A stretch of DNA of 64,000 nucleotides from Enterobacter huaxiensis (GCF_003594935.2 NZ_CP043342.1:744001-808000); one strand, 5' to 3'; shown: positions 15,924-25,764, counted from the first letter of the stretch. A program made the numbers and translations. The notes: generated from the sequence alone by a model not told the origin.

Positions 15924-17513
15924 ATGCGTAAGCTTCTGTTATCGGCAGTGGTAGTATCGCTCGCCTTAGGTCTGGCCGGCTGTGATGATGCTAAAAATAA
16001 AGAAACAAACAATGCGCCAGCGGCAAAAAGCGACGCGCCAAAAGAGGGCGGCTCGCTGATTATTGGGATAACCTCCGGCGACCCGCTAGCCGTCAACCCG
16101 CTCTACGCCAGCGACCGCACTACCCTAACCATCATGCAGGCGCTGTATGCCCCGCTGTATAGCTTTAACGACGGTAAAATTGAGTGGGGCCTGGCAGAAA
16201 GCCTGACGCCCTCTGCCGATAACCTCAGCTATACCCTGACGCTGAAACCGAATCTGAAATGGCAGGACGGTCAGCCGCTGACGGCGGACGACGTGGTCTT
16301 CACCTTCAACAAGCTGCTGGAAGCCAAACAGCATAGCTTCTTCCGCAGCATGTTCACGTACGGCGGCAAGCCTGTAGAGGTGAGTAAGGTCGACGAACGC
16401 ACCGTTAAGTTCACATTGCCTCAGGTCAGCGCAGCCTTTACCGGAACGCTGGTGCAGATCTACCCGATCCCGCAGCACGTGTTCGCCGGTGAAGGCGATC
16501 TGGAAAAGAGCACGAAAAACGATGCGCCGGTCGGCTCCGGCCCGTTCAAATTTAAAGAGTATCGCGCCGGGCAGTATTACGCCCTGACGCGCTTCGACGA
16601 TTACTGGAACGGCAAACCTAAGCTCGATTCCGTCACCTATCGTTTCGCTAAAGACAGCAACTCCGCCAATCTTGCGCTGCAAAACGGTGAAATCAACCTC
16701 AAGATGGTTGACCCGCAGGACGTGAACCGCCTGAAAAATACCGGTAAGTTTGACTTCGTGGTCTACCCTGAAGGGCGTCTGGCCTATATGACCTTCAACC
16801 AGAACGTGCCGGTCATGAAGAGCAAAGAGCTGCGCCAGGCCATCGCCTATGCCATCAACAAAGACGAGCTGACCCAGACGGCGTTTACCTCGCTGGACTA
16901 CGCCAAACCGGCAACGTCGTTCCTGACGCCGGACACGCTCTACCAGACTTACGACGTCGAACAGTACAAATTCAACCAGCAAAAAGCCAAAGATCTGCTG
17001 AAGGCCTCCGGCGCGCCGGAAAACCTGAAGCTGCGTCTGGCCTACGTCAACACCAACAAAACCCAGGAGAGCCAGGCGCTCTACATTCAGCAGGCGCTGA
17101 AGGGGATTGGCGTGAACGTGGAGCTGATGCCGCTGGATTCTAACGCCATGTCCCAGCGCAGCCTCGATATGAACAACACCGCGTGGGAGCTGAACCTCGG
17201 CGGCTACATCATGGGGTCAGAGCCGGACGGCTACAAATCGCTGTTTATGAGCAACGAGGCCTACAACTACGCGCACTACAAAAATCCGCAGTTTGACGCT
17301 CTGTGGGATAAAGGCGCGGTTGAAGCCGATGCCGCGAAGCGCGCCGATATCTACAAGCAAATTCAGCAGACCGTGGCGAACGAGATGACCTACTACCCGA
17401 TCGCCTACACCAATGCGACCGTCGCCGTGGATAAACGCTTCGGCGGCACGCAGGAAGCGGAGCCGAAGCCCGTTTATCTATTCCAGGATCTGTCAAAAAT
17501 TTATCAAAAATAA
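15924..17513 (+). CDS. Oligopeptide-type ABC transporter substrate-binding lipoprotein
   Basis: This 529-aa solute-binding protein belongs to the family of DppA/OppA/GsiB/NikA. It has a lipoprotein signal with lipobox LAGC (Cys20). Asp at position +2 after Cys is the Lol-avoidance signal, so the receptor should stay anchored to the inner membrane, unlike soluble DppA/OppA. The mature part has the family pattern (GGSLIIGITSGDPLAVNPLYA, LADDVVFTFNKLL-type segment, AYAINKDEL). AAGGAG precedes the ATG. It is the first gene of a five-gene importer operon. The ligand is unknown: small peptide, glutathione-like peptide or another cation complex. Confidence 0.9.
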   Translation: MRKLLLSAVVVSLALGLAGCDDAKNKETNNAPAAKSDAPKEGGSLIIGITSGDPLAVNPLYASDRTTLTIMQALYAPLYSFNDGKIEWGLAESLTPSADNLSYTLTLKPNLKWQDGQPLTADDVVFTFNKLLEAKQHSFFRSMFTYGGKPVEVSKVDERTVKFTLPQVSAAFTGTLVQIYPIPQHVFAGEGDLEKSTKNDAPVGSGPFKFKEYRAGQYYALTRFDDYWNGKPKLDSVTYRFAKDSNSANLALQNGEINLKMVDPQDVNRLKNTGKFDFVVYPEGRLAYMTFNQNVPVMKSKELRQAIAYAINKDELTQTAFTSLDYAKPATSFLTPDTLYQTYDVEQYKFNQQKAKDLLKASGAPENLKLRLAYVNTNKTQESQALYIQQALKGIGVNVELMPLDSNAMSQRSLDMNNTAWELNLGGYIMGSEPDGYKSLFMSNEAYNYAHYKNPQFDALWDKGAVEADAAKRADIYKQIQQTVANEMTYYPIAYTNATVAVDKRFGGTQEAEPKPVYLFQDLSKIYQK

Positions 17514-17518
17514 GCTGT

Positions 17519-17547
17519 TGCCCCGGTCGCAGGATCGGGGCCTTTTA
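17519..17547 (+). terminator. Intercistronic hairpin between receptor and permease genes
   Basis: GCCCCG...CGGGGC followed by CTTTT lies in the gap between the receptor and the first permease. A leaky terminator here would give the usual excess of binding protein over membrane subunits (inference). Confidence 0.55.
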
Positions 17548-17557
17548 AGGGCACGTC

Positions 17558-18511
17558 GTGAACACACTCCTCACGCGTCGGCTGCTGCAGCTGCTGCCGA
17601 TGCTTTTCTTTATTTCGCTGGTGGCGTTTTTGCTGGTCAAGCTCGCGCCCGGCGATCCCGTGGCGGCGTACATTACGCCGCGTATGGCCCCGGAAGATAT
17701 CGAGCGCATTCGCCAGAGCCTGGGGCTGGATAAGCCGCTGGTAACGCAGTACGTTCTGTGGCTGAAAAACGTCCTGCAGGGCGATCTCGGCTATTCCCTG
17801 ATCTACCACCGCCCGGTGCTGGAGATGATTGCCGAGCGCATTCCGGCCACGCTGGGGTTAATGGGCGCATCGCTGCTGCTGGCGATCGTGCTGGCGATCC
17901 CGCTGGGGCTGCTGGCGGGCGCGTTTAAGCACCGCTGGCTGGATCATGTGCTGAATTTATTTGCCTATATCGGCATCTCGGTGCCCATTTTCTGGTTCGG
18001 CATTCTGCTCATCACCGTGTTTGCCGTACAGCTTAACTGGTTACCCAGCATGGGGATGCGCACCATCGGCATGGACGATAACTGGCTCGACGTGGTGCGC
18101 CACGGCGTGCTGCCGTGCATCGCGCTGACCTTTTACAACCTCTCAAGCTACGTGCGCTACATCCGTTCCAATACCATCTCCCAGCTTTCCGCCGACTACG
18201 TGCAGACGCAGCTGGCGTACGGCGCCACGCGCACCAGTATTCTGTTCCGCCATGTGCTGAAAAACGTGCTCCTGCCGGTCATTACCCTGTTCGGGCTGTC
18301 GTTCGGCGAGCTGGTGGTGGGCGCGTATGTGACAGAAAGCGTCTTCTCCTGGCCGGGGATGGGCCTGCTGGGGATCCAGTCGATCACCTCGCTGGACTAT
18401 CCGCTGATCATGGCGATCATTATGCTTTCGTCGATGATGCTGATCGTTGGCAACCTGATCGCCGACTTACTCTATCGGTTCGCCGATCCCCGCATTCGCA
18501 CGCTGAGGTAG
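17558..18511 (+). CDS. Peptide-type ABC transporter permease 1 (DppB/OppB family)
   Basis: The 317-aa inner-membrane protein has about six helices. The first (about 10-30) precedes a periplasmic segment carrying GDPVAAYITPRMAPEDIERIRQSLGLDKP, the DppB/OppB signature. The EAA coupling loop is at SADYVQTQLAYGATRTSILFRHVLKNVLLP. The start is GTG, read as Met, seven bases behind an AAGGGCA ribosome site. It is followed after five bases by the second permease. Confidence 0.93.
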   Translation: MNTLLTRRLLQLLPMLFFISLVAFLLVKLAPGDPVAAYITPRMAPEDIERIRQSLGLDKPLVTQYVLWLKNVLQGDLGYSLIYHRPVLEMIAERIPATLGLMGASLLLAIVLAIPLGLLAGAFKHRWLDHVLNLFAYIGISVPIFWFGILLITVFAVQLNWLPSMGMRTIGMDDNWLDVVRHGVLPCIALTFYNLSSYVRYIRSNTISQLSADYVQTQLAYGATRTSILFRHVLKNVLLPVITLFGLSFGELVVGAYVTESVFSWPGMGLLGIQSITSLDYPLIMAIIMLSSMMLIVGNLIADLLYRFADPRIRTLR

Positions 18512-18516
18512 CCCGG

Positions 18517-19362
18517 ATGAGCAGACGCTGGCAGCAGGTTCGTCACCAGCTGCGCCGCAACCGTCCGGCGCAGTTCTCATTATTTATGCTTTTTATCTTC
18601 GTCATCGCCGCGCTCTGTGCGGGCTTAAGCCCGTACGATCCGGACCACATGGCGCTTGGCGCCCGCACGTTACCCCCGGACGCCGTCCACTGGTTCGGCA
18701 CCGACGAGTACGGGCGCGACTACTTCACCCGCGCGCTTTACGGCGGGCAGATCTCGCTGATGGTCGGTTTTCTGGCAATGATCTTTTCGACGCTGATTGG
18801 CACGATCGTGGGTACCGTCAGCGGCTATTTTGGCGGCTGGCTCGATAACCTGATGATGCGTACCGTCGACATTCTGATGGCGATCCCCGCCTTCTTCCTG
18901 CTTCTAGTGGTGAACGCTTACCTCAAGCCGGGCGTGGATAATATTATCCTGATCATCAGCCTGCTGACGTGGATGAACATGTCGCGTCTGGTGCGTGCTG
19001 AAACCCTGTCGGTGAAAGAGCGCGAGTATGTACTGTATGCCCGCGCGTCGGGCGAGTATCCGCTGCGCATTATCGTGCGCCACATTATCCCCGGCGTGCT
19101 GCCGACCATTATCGTGGCCGCCACGCTCAATATCGCCTCCGCGATTTTGATGGAGTCCACCCTGAGCTTCCTGGGGCTGGGCGTGCAGGCGCCTGCCGCC
19201 TCGTGGGGGAGTATGCTCAATAATGCCCAGTCGTACATCGGTGAAGCCTCCTGGCTGGCGATGTTCCCGGGCATTTTGATCCTGCTGACAGTGTTCAGTT
19301 TCAACGTGTTAGGCGACGTGTTCCGCACCGCCTTTGAGCCGGGAGCGAACCGCGATGAGTAG
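18517..19362 (+). CDS. Peptide-type ABC transporter permease 2 (DppC/OppC family)
   Basis: The 281-aa inner-membrane protein matches DppC/OppC: an N-terminal cytoplasmic RRNRPAQFSL helix, FGTDEYGRDYFTRALYGGQISL after helix 1 and the EAA loop LSVKEREYVLYARASGEYPLRIIVRHIIP. The ATG at 18517 (MSRRWQQV) follows the stop of permease 1 by five bases. A longer in-frame reading from 18115 runs antiphase through permease 1 and is rejected. Its last bases overlap the ATPase start by 8. Confidence 0.93.
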   Translation: MSRRWQQVRHQLRRNRPAQFSLFMLFIFVIAALCAGLSPYDPDHMALGARTLPPDAVHWFGTDEYGRDYFTRALYGGQISLMVGFLAMIFSTLIGTIVGTVSGYFGGWLDNLMMRTVDILMAIPAFFLLLVVNAYLKPGVDNIILIISLLTWMNMSRLVRAETLSVKEREYVLYARASGEYPLRIIVRHIIPGVLPTIIVAATLNIASAILMESTLSFLGLGVQAPAASWGSMLNNAQSYIGEASWLAMFPGILILLTVFSFNVLGDVFRTAFEPGANRDE

Positions 19363-20332
19363 CTTATTAGAGATCGATAACCTGCACACCACCTTCCGCA
19401 CGCGCGACGGCGACGTTCACGCGGTGCGCGGCGTGAGCTTTTACGTTCAGCCGGGAGAACTGGTTGGCATCGTCGGGGAGTCCGGATGCGGGAAAAGCGT
19501 GACCTGTAAGTCGATCGTTCAGCTGCTGGGGAGCAACGGGCGGATCGCTGGCGGCAGCATTCGCTTCCAGAATGACGATCTGGCGCAGAAAACGTCCGAG
19601 CAGATGCGCGCCATTCGCGGAAACGAGATCGCGATGATTTTCCAGGATCCGATGACCGCCCTGAACCCGGTGCTCACTGTCGGCAAGCAGATGTCTGAGA
19701 TCCTGGTGCGAAATAAAAAGCTGTCGAAAAAAGCGGCCAAAGCGGCAGCAATAGCCATGCTGGATCAGGTGGGCATTGCCGAAGCTGAACGCCGCTACCA
19801 TCAGTATCCGCACGAGTTCAGCGGCGGAATGCGCCAGCGCGTGATGATTGCCATTGCGCTCTCCTGTAACCCGAAACTGCTGATTGCCGATGAACCTACC
19901 ACCGCGCTGGACGTGACCATTCAGGCACAAATTCTGCGCCTGCTGAAAAGCCTGCAGCAGCAGACCCGGACCGCCATTTTGCTGATTACGCACGATCTCG
20001 GCGTGGTGGCGCAGGTATGCAGCCGCGTGGTGGTGATGTACGGCGGGCTGGTGATGGAAGAGGGGAGCGTGGAGGACATTTTTTACCGTCCTGCGCATCC
20101 GTACACCCAAGGGCTGCTGGCTTCACTGCCGCGCCCGAATGAGGTAAATCAGCGTTTATCCCCTATCGAAGGTACGCCGCCAGGCTTGCTTAATCCGCCG
20201 CCGGGATGCCCGTTCGCCGAACGTTGCCCCAAACGGATGCCGCAGTGTGAACGGCAACCCACTTTTTACGCTACCGGAGAGGGCCATCGCGCCGCCTGCT
20301 GGCTATGGGCAGATAAGGAGATTCAGGCATGA
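19355..20332 (+). CDS. Peptide-type ABC transporter ATPase 1 (DppD/OppD family)
   Basis: The 325-aa nucleotide-binding subunit has Walker A GESGCGKS (about 42-49), Q-loop FQDP, signature SGGMRQR, Walker B LLIADEPT and H-loop THDLG. The C-terminal oligo_HPY extension has the CPFAERC...C cluster that coordinates an Fe-S cluster in structures of this family. The ATG at 19355 lies inside the end of the permease gene. A start 21 bases upstream is possible but overlaps more. Confidence 0.93.
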   Translation: MSSLLEIDNLHTTFRTRDGDVHAVRGVSFYVQPGELVGIVGESGCGKSVTCKSIVQLLGSNGRIAGGSIRFQNDDLAQKTSEQMRAIRGNEIAMIFQDPMTALNPVLTVGKQMSEILVRNKKLSKKAAKAAAIAMLDQVGIAEAERRYHQYPHEFSGGMRQRVMIAIALSCNPKLLIADEPTTALDVTIQAQILRLLKSLQQQTRTAILLITHDLGVVAQVCSRVVVMYGGLVMEEGSVEDIFYRPAHPYTQGLLASLPRPNEVNQRLSPIEGTPPGLLNPPPGCPFAERCPKRMPQCERQPTFYATGEGHRAACWLWADKEIQA

Positions 20333-21306
20333 GCGAACAACGTGAACCTTTGGTGAGCGTGCGTGAGCTGCGCAAACACTATCAGCTGAACGCTGGCCTG
20401 CTGCGCAAAGGCGTGGCGGTGAAGGCGGTCGATGGCGTGAGCTTTGATATTCAGCGCGGGGAAACGTTCGGCCTTGTGGGGGAGTCCGGCTGCGGCAAAT
20501 CGACTCTCGGTCGCGCGATTTTACGCCTGTTCGACATCACGTCCGGTGAGATCCACTTTGCCGGGCAGGAGATTGCCCACGCCCGAGAAAAAGAGCTTAA
20601 GCCGCTGCGCAAGCGGATGCAGGCGATTTTTCAGGATCCGTATTCGTCGCTGAACCCAGGTATGACCGTGCAACAGCTGGTGGCCGAGCCGATGCAGATC
20701 CACGGCTACAGCCGTGAAGAGCAGCGGGAACGTACTGAAACGCTGCTCTACAAGGTGGGGCTTAAGCAGGAACACCTTGAACGCTTCCCGCACGAGTTCA
20801 GCGGCGGGCAGCGTCAGCGTATCAGCATTGCGCGGGCGCTGTCCGTGCGCCCGGAGTTTGTGCTGTGCGATGAGCCTCTCTCGGCGCTGGACGTCTCGGT
20901 GCAGGCGCAGGTGGTGAATATCCTGCAGGATCTTCAGCAGGAGCTGGCGCTGACCTATCTGTTCATCGCCCACGATCTGTCGATGGTGCGCCATATCTCC
21001 AGCCGTATCGGGGTTATGTACCTCGGCAAGCTGGTGGAGGTTGCGCCCGCGAATGAACTCTATCAGCACCCGGCTCATCCCTACACCCGCGCGCTGCTGG
21101 CGGCGGTTCCGCAGCCGGATCCGCGCATCAGGAATCTCGACGAGGCCACCCTGCGGGGAGAAATTCCGGGGCCAACCTCGCCGCTGCCGGGCTGTCATTT
21201 TTGCAGCCGCTGTCCGCACGCCATGCCGGTTTGCCAGACGCAGGAGCCTGCGATGCAGGAGATTGCGCCAGGGCATTTTACCGCGTGCTGGTTGTTTAAG
21301 ATTTGA
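20329..21306 (+). CDS. Peptide-type ABC transporter ATPase 2 (DppF/OppF family)
   Basis: The 325-aa second ATPase completes the importer. It shows Walker A GESGCGKS, the DPYSSLNPG Q-loop region typical of DppF/OppF, signature SGGQRQR, Walker B FVLCDEPLSALD and the C-terminal CHFCSRCPHAMPVC cluster. It overlaps the first ATPase by 4 bases (ATGA). The operon ends here; a REP element follows. Confidence 0.93.
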   Translation: MSEQREPLVSVRELRKHYQLNAGLLRKGVAVKAVDGVSFDIQRGETFGLVGESGCGKSTLGRAILRLFDITSGEIHFAGQEIAHAREKELKPLRKRMQAIFQDPYSSLNPGMTVQQLVAEPMQIHGYSREEQRERTETLLYKVGLKQEHLERFPHEFSGGQRQRISIARALSVRPEFVLCDEPLSALDVSVQAQVVNILQDLQQELALTYLFIAHDLSMVRHISSRIGVMYLGKLVEVAPANELYQHPAHPYTRALLAAVPQPDPRIRNLDEATLRGEIPGPTSPLPGCHFCSRCPHAMPVCQTQEPAMQEIAPGHFTACWLFKI

Positions 21307-21334
21307 GCCTTGAATGCGCCGGGTGTCGTGTTTT

Positions 21335-21367
21335 GTAGGCCGGGTAAGGCGCAGCCGCCACCCGGCA
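21335..21367. repeat. REP-like palindrome, copy 3
   Basis: GTAGGCCGGGTAAGGCGCAG plus CCGCCACCCGGCA is a REP hairpin between converging genes. Confidence 0.8.
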
Positions 21368-21384
21368 TGACAGGCCGCACAGCG

Positions 21385-21933
21385 CTATCCCAACACCCGC
21401 GTCGCCCAAACCTCAACGTCATCGCCGCTGCCTAAATCCGCCTGCACCAGGCCGTTAACCATAAACGTCGGTGAGACGTGAATACCGTTCTGACGCGCGT
21501 ATTTGCAGTGCCATTTGATCGCATTCTGCAGTTCCGGGTGCGCAAAGGCCTGTGCAACCTGCACTCCGCTGTAGCGCTCAATTCGGGCGATAATCTCTTC
21601 CGGCGTGGCCTGCATATTCGGGCCGCTGCAGTGGTCGGTAAACTCAAACTCCTCCCGATGGTCGGCCACCGCCTGCATCACTTTACGCGCGGCGGCTTTG
21701 CCGTCCGCCAGCGTGGATGCCGCCAGAATGCAGCGAACTATCACCCCGGAAAACAGGTGCCACGGCTGGGACTGTAAACGGATTTTGACCGTGACATTGT
21801 CTTCCCCGGCCCGTTCCAGAAACGCGTTTAACTTATTAAAAGCTTTTACCGAAAAAGGGCAGGTCGGTTCCAGGAACACCTCAAAGATTCGCGGGCCGTG
21901 GCCCCATTCCAGCGCTTGCGCCTGTACGCTCAT
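21385..21933 (-). CDS. DsbA-like thioredoxin-fold protein with CPFS motif
   Basis: The 182-aa cytoplasmic protein has a thioredoxin-like N-terminal strand-helix (FEVFLEPTCPFSVKAFNKL) and a helical insertion. A conserved V-S-P-T cis-proline loop is present (GIHVSPTFMVNG), as in the DsbA/2-hydroxychromene isomerase superfamily. The active-site motif Cys25-Pro-Phe-Ser28 has only the first cysteine, so it would act as a monothiol enzyme or glutathione-dependent oxidoreductase (inference). No signal peptide. It is divergent from gss, in a neighbourhood of glutathione-linked genes. Confidence 0.8.
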   Translation of the reverse strand: MSVQAQALEWGHGPRIFEVFLEPTCPFSVKAFNKLNAFLERAGEDNVTVKIRLQSQPWHLFSGVIVRCILAASTLADGKAAARKVMQAVADHREEFEFTDHCSGPNMQATPEEIIARIERYSGVQVAQAFAHPELQNAIKWHCKYARQNGIHVSPTFMVNGLVQADLGSGDDVEVWATRVLG

Positions 21934-22086
21934 GTTGACTCCTGATGTTGTGAATTTTAGTCATTGTTGCGACGAATAATTTGCCACGCAGGTGTATGAT
22001 AAATCCACCTCTGTCAGGTTAATCACAACGTGCAGACGACGACAACCCCTCAAAAAATTGCCGCCTGCCTGTTTTAGGTTGGATAC

Positions 22087-23949
22087 ATGCGTAAAGGAAA
22101 GTTAAGCAGTGACGCTCCATTTGGGACGTTGTTAGGCTATGCGCCGGGTGGCGTGGCGATTTACTCTTCAAACTACGGCAGCCTCGATCCGCGGAAATAC
22201 CCGGAAGACGCGGATTTTCGAAGCTATATCGGCAACGAATACATGGGCCACAAGTGGCAGTGCGTTGAGTTTGCCCGCCGTTTCCTGTTTCTCAACTACG
22301 GTTTTGTCTTTACCGACGTCGGCATGGCGTGGGAGATCTTCTCCCTGCGCTTTTTGCGTCAGGTGGTGAACGATAACATTCTGCCGCTGCAGGCCTTTGC
22401 CAATGGTTCAAAACGCGCCCCGCAGGCCGGGGCGTTGCTGATTTGGCAAAAGGGCGGTGAGTTTCACGAGACTGGCCACGTTGCCGTCATCACCCAGCTG
22501 TTGGGCGACAAGGTGCGCATCGCGGAGCAGAACGTCATCCACTCCCCGCTCCCGCTGGGGCAGCAGTGGACGCGCGAGCTGCGCCTGAGCGTTGAGGACG
22601 GCCGCTACACCCTCCATGACACCTTTAACGATACCGAAATTCTTGGCTGGATGATCCAGACAGACGACACCGAGCACAGCATTCCCCAGCCGGAAATCGA
22701 CGGTGAGCTGCTGAAAATAAGCGGTGCGCGGCTCAAAAACAAGCGTCAGTTCGACGGCAAATGGCTCAACGAAGACGACGCCCTGCAGCAGGCGTACGTT
22801 CGGGCGAACGGTCACGTGATCAATAAAGATCCCTGCCAGTATTTCACCATCACCGAAAGCGCCGAGCAGGAGCTGATCAAGGCGACCAACGAACTGCATC
22901 TGATGTACCTGCACGCGACGGACAAAGTGCTTAAGGACGATAACTTACTGGCACTTTTCGACATCCCGAAAATTCTCTGGCCGCGCCTGCGTCTCTCCTG
23001 GCAGTGGCGTCGCCACCATATGATCACCGGTCGTATGGATTTCTGCATGGACGAGCGCGGCATCAAGGTGTACGAGTACAACGCCGATTCCGCGTCCTGC
23101 CATACCGAGGGCGGGTTAATTCTGGAAGAGTGGGTGAAAAACGGCTATCGCGGTAACGGCCATAACCCGGCGGAAGGGCTGCTGGAAGAACTTACCGGCG
23201 CCTGGAAGCACAGCCACGCGCGTCCGTTTGTCCACATCATGCAGGACAACGACGTCGAAGAGGATTACCACGCGCTCTTTATACAGCGTTCGCTGATGCA
23301 GGCAGGGTTTGAAACCAAAATTCTGCACGGGCTTGAGGCGCTAAGCTGGGATGCCGCCGGGCAACTCATCGACGAGGAAGGCCGCCCCGTCAACTGCGTG
23401 TGGAAAACCTGGGCGTGGGAGACGGCGATTGAGCAGATCCGCGAGGTGAGCGAAACCGAATATGCCGCGGTGCCGATCCGCACCGGGCATCCGGAAGGAG
23501 AGGTGCGCCTGATAGACGTCCTGCTGCGCCCGGAAGTGCTGGTCTTCGAGCCGCTGTGGACGGTGATCCCCGGCAACAAGGCCATCCTGCCGGTGCTGTG
23601 GCAGCTGTTCCCGAACCATCGCTACCTGCTGGATACCGATTTTGAGGTCAACGAGCTGCTGAAACAGACCGGCTATGCCGCTAAACCCATTGCCGGGCGC
23701 TGCGGCAGCAATATCGATCTCATCAGCGCCCAGGACGAACTGCTGGATAAATCCAGCGGCAAGTTTGTTGACCGTAAAAACATCTACCAGCAGCTGTGGT
23801 GCCTGCCGAAGGTCGACGGCAAGTACATTCAGGTTTGTACCTTTACCGTGGGCGGCAACTATGGCGGAACCTGCCTGCGCGGGGATGACTCGCTGGTGGT
23901 GAAGAAAGAGAGCGATATTGAGCCGCTGATTGTGGTTAAAGATAAGTAG
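22087..23949 (+). CDS. gss: Bifunctional glutathionylspermidine synthetase/amidase
   Basis: The 620-aa enzyme makes and hydrolyses glutathionylspermidine. The N-terminal CHAP-type amidase domain (about 1-200) carries the catalytic Cys59 (HKWQCVEFARRF) and the His in TGHVAVITQ. The C-terminal ATP-grasp synthetase domain (about 205-620) contains MDFCMDERGIKVYEYNADSAS and the nucleotide-binding AGRCGSNIDL and GGNYGGTCLRGDD motifs. It matches E. coli Gss over the full length. It is monocistronic and ends at a bidirectional terminator shared with pgaD. Confidence 0.97.
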   Translation: MRKGKLSSDAPFGTLLGYAPGGVAIYSSNYGSLDPRKYPEDADFRSYIGNEYMGHKWQCVEFARRFLFLNYGFVFTDVGMAWEIFSLRFLRQVVNDNILPLQAFANGSKRAPQAGALLIWQKGGEFHETGHVAVITQLLGDKVRIAEQNVIHSPLPLGQQWTRELRLSVEDGRYTLHDTFNDTEILGWMIQTDDTEHSIPQPEIDGELLKISGARLKNKRQFDGKWLNEDDALQQAYVRANGHVINKDPCQYFTITESAEQELIKATNELHLMYLHATDKVLKDDNLLALFDIPKILWPRLRLSWQWRRHHMITGRMDFCMDERGIKVYEYNADSASCHTEGGLILEEWVKNGYRGNGHNPAEGLLEELTGAWKHSHARPFVHIMQDNDVEEDYHALFIQRSLMQAGFETKILHGLEALSWDAAGQLIDEEGRPVNCVWKTWAWETAIEQIREVSETEYAAVPIRTGHPEGEVRLIDVLLRPEVLVFEPLWTVIPGNKAILPVLWQLFPNHRYLLDTDFEVNELLKQTGYAAKPIAGRCGSNIDLISAQDELLDKSSGKFVDRKNIYQQLWCLPKVDGKYIQVCTFTVGGNYGGTCLRGDDSLVVKKESDIEPLIVVKDK

Positions 23950-23965
23950 TTCACACCCGCGATAA

Positions 23966-24003
23966 AAAAGCCCCCGCAGGGTATCCTGCCGGGGCTTTTT
24001 ATT
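23966..24003. terminator. Bidirectional terminator between gss and pgaD
   Basis: AAAAAAGCCCCCGCAGG-GTAT-CCTGCCGGGGCTTTTTATT-type hairpin has an A-run on the left and a T-run on the right, so it can end transcripts from both sides. Confidence 0.9.
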
Positions 24004-24436
24004 ACTGTTCTTCCTCTTCCTGTTGTTCGCTTACCTTCAAATCAATAATCCGGCCAATCTGGTCGTGGTACACCGTCAGCAGGTTGTACTGGCTCATCTC
24101 GGAGATGATCTGCGGTGAAACATTAAAGCTGCGGGCCAGCTCCTCCTGGTGAAAATAGCCCGGCTGACGCCGCCTCACGTGGGCGCGGCGGCGGTTGTAC
24201 TGATACCACAAAATCAGCAGCCAGCCGTTGAGCGCGGCGAACAGTAAATAGATCAATACCGTATTAAAGGACGCGATAATCACGCCCCAGCGGTGGTCGC
24301 TCTCATCGGTTAGCTGCATCCAGAGCCGGGCATACAGGAAAAACAGAAATCCTCCCCAGGCCACCAGCGTTAACGCGGCATCGAAAAGACGTGGCAATAG
24401 CCGATGCTCGGTCAAAATTAAGGTATTTTCGTTCAT
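24002..24436 (-). CDS. pgaD: Poly-beta-1,6-N-acetylglucosamine synthase auxiliary subunit PgaD
   Basis: The 144-aa inner-membrane protein has two helices (about 17-38 and 54-79) followed by a cytoplasmic Arg-rich segment and an acidic C-terminus. With PgaC it forms the cyclic-di-GMP-responsive PNAG synthase in E. coli. The last gene of pgaABCD; it overlaps pgaC by 4 bases. Confidence 0.93.
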   Translation of the reverse strand: MNENTLILTEHRLLPRLFDAALTLVAWGGFLFFLYARLWMQLTDESDHRWGVIIASFNTVLIYLLFAALNGWLLILWYQYNRRRAHVRRRQPGYFHQEELARSFNVSPQIISEMSQYNLLTVYHDQIGRIIDLKVSEQQEEEEQ

Positions 24437-25764
24437 TGAATGCTTCCTTTTCCCCGGTCCGGACTGATCCAGCGCGCGCGAGCGCGCTGGCGTTTAAGCA
24501 TGACTTTTGGAAATGCGACGAGGGTGGTGAACAGGCCGATCATCCAGTACACCATCGGGAACCAGATCACCCAGAAAAGCGAACTGGCCACTCTTCGTTC
24601 ATAGCGTCGCTCGATGAACAAGCTGACCAGGAACTGCAGCAGACACATCACGCCCAGCAGCAGCCCGGTAAACTCCGGTGGAAAAAGGCTCTCCACGGTC
24701 AGCCTGGCGGGAACAGGCGCAACCTGGCTGAGGAGGAACAGCAGCACCGTCATCGCGTACGCGAAGGCCCACAGCGTTGACAGCGCGTACTCCATAAACA
24801 GCGGCCACATGCGGTGATGCTCCCAGCGCACAATCCTGCGCAGGTTGACCAGAAACACCTCCGCGCCTCCCTGGGCCCAGCGCAGACGCTGTTTCCACAG
24901 GCCCTTCAGCGTCTCCGGCATCAGGATCCAGCACAGCGCCCGCGGCTCGAAAAAGATATCCCAGTGGCGCAGCTGGAGCTTCCAGCTGATGTCGATGTCT
25001 TCGGTGATCATGTCCGGGCTCCAGTACCCGACGTCCGCCAGCGCCTGTCGTCGAAAGGCGGCGATGACGCCGGAGACGGTAAAGACCCGGCCATAGATCC
25101 GCTGCGTCCGCTTAATAAGCCCAATGATGGAGGAGAACTCGCCCACCTGAATGCGGCCAATCAGCGTGGAGCGCGTGCGAATGCGCGGGTTTCCGGTGAC
25201 CGCGCCGACGTGGGGGTACTGAATCAGCGGGGCCACCAGATAAGCGGCGGTGTCGCGATCGAGCAGGGCGTCGCCGTCAATGCAGACCAGCAGATCGCCC
25301 CGGGCCGCCGCCGCCCCGGCTTTGAGCGCCAGTGCTTTCCCCTGGTTCTCCGCGAGGTTAATCACCCGCAGGCGCGGCTGTTCCTGCGCCATCGCCTGCA
25401 ATACCTCCGCCGTGTTGTCAGACGAGCCGTCGTTGATGGCGATCACTTCTATATTTTCATACCGCTGATCCAGCGCGGCGCTGATGGTCTCCCGGGCATT
25501 TCGTCCCTCGTTGAAGCAGGGGATAAGAATGGAGATGAGCGGCTCGCCGGCGAGCGTCGGGGCGGGCGTGTCTTTATCCCACGACCAGTGGCGTTCAAGC
25601 TGAAACCAGAAATAGAGGCCGCCGGTTATCCAGAGCACCGACATGAACAGCGGCCAGAAGAACACAAAATCCAGAATCAGTTCGCCGGTAAAGAGGGCGG
25701 CCACGCCTAACGGCAACCCGAATACCAGACATAAAATAGAGAATGCGATAATCCGATCAGTCAT
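24433..25764 (-). CDS. pgaC: Poly-N-acetylglucosamine synthase, glycosyltransferase PgaC
   Basis: The 443-aa processive GT2 glycosyltransferase polymerises UDP-GlcNAc into beta-1,6-PNAG at the inner membrane. Two N-terminal helices precede the catalytic domain (about 70-290) with [28 protein letters not shown], the TEDIDISWK acid motif and the [11 protein letters not shown] product-binding motif. Further helices close the C-terminus. It overlaps pgaB by 8 bases and pgaD by 4. Confidence 0.96.
   Translation of the reverse strand: MTDRIIAFSILCLVFGLPLGVAALFTGELILDFVFFWPLFMSVLWITGGLYFWFQLERHWSWDKDTPAPTLAGEPLISILIPCFNEGRNARETISAALDQRYENIEVIAINDGSSDNTAEVLQAMAQEQPRLRVINLAENQGKALALKAGAAAARGDLLVCIDGDALLDRDTAAYLVAPLIQYPHVGAVTGNPRIRTRSTLIGRIQVGEFSSIIGLIKRTQRIYGRVFTVSGVIAAFRRQALADVGYWSPDMITEDIDISWKLQLRHWDIFFEPRALCWILMPETLKGLWKQRLRWAQGGAEVFLVNLRRIVRWEHHRMWPLFMEYALSTLWAFAYAMTVLLFLLSQVAPVPARLTVESLFPPEFTGLLLGVMCLLQFLVSLFIERRYERRVASSLFWVIWFPMVYWMIGLFTTLVAFPKVMLKRQRARARWISPDRGKGSIQ

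Noticed and set aside
18115..18516. N-terminal extension of the second permease
   Set aside because: The extension lies out of frame within the first permease gene; a proper ATG after a GCCCGG gap at 18517 begins the DppC-like sequence.
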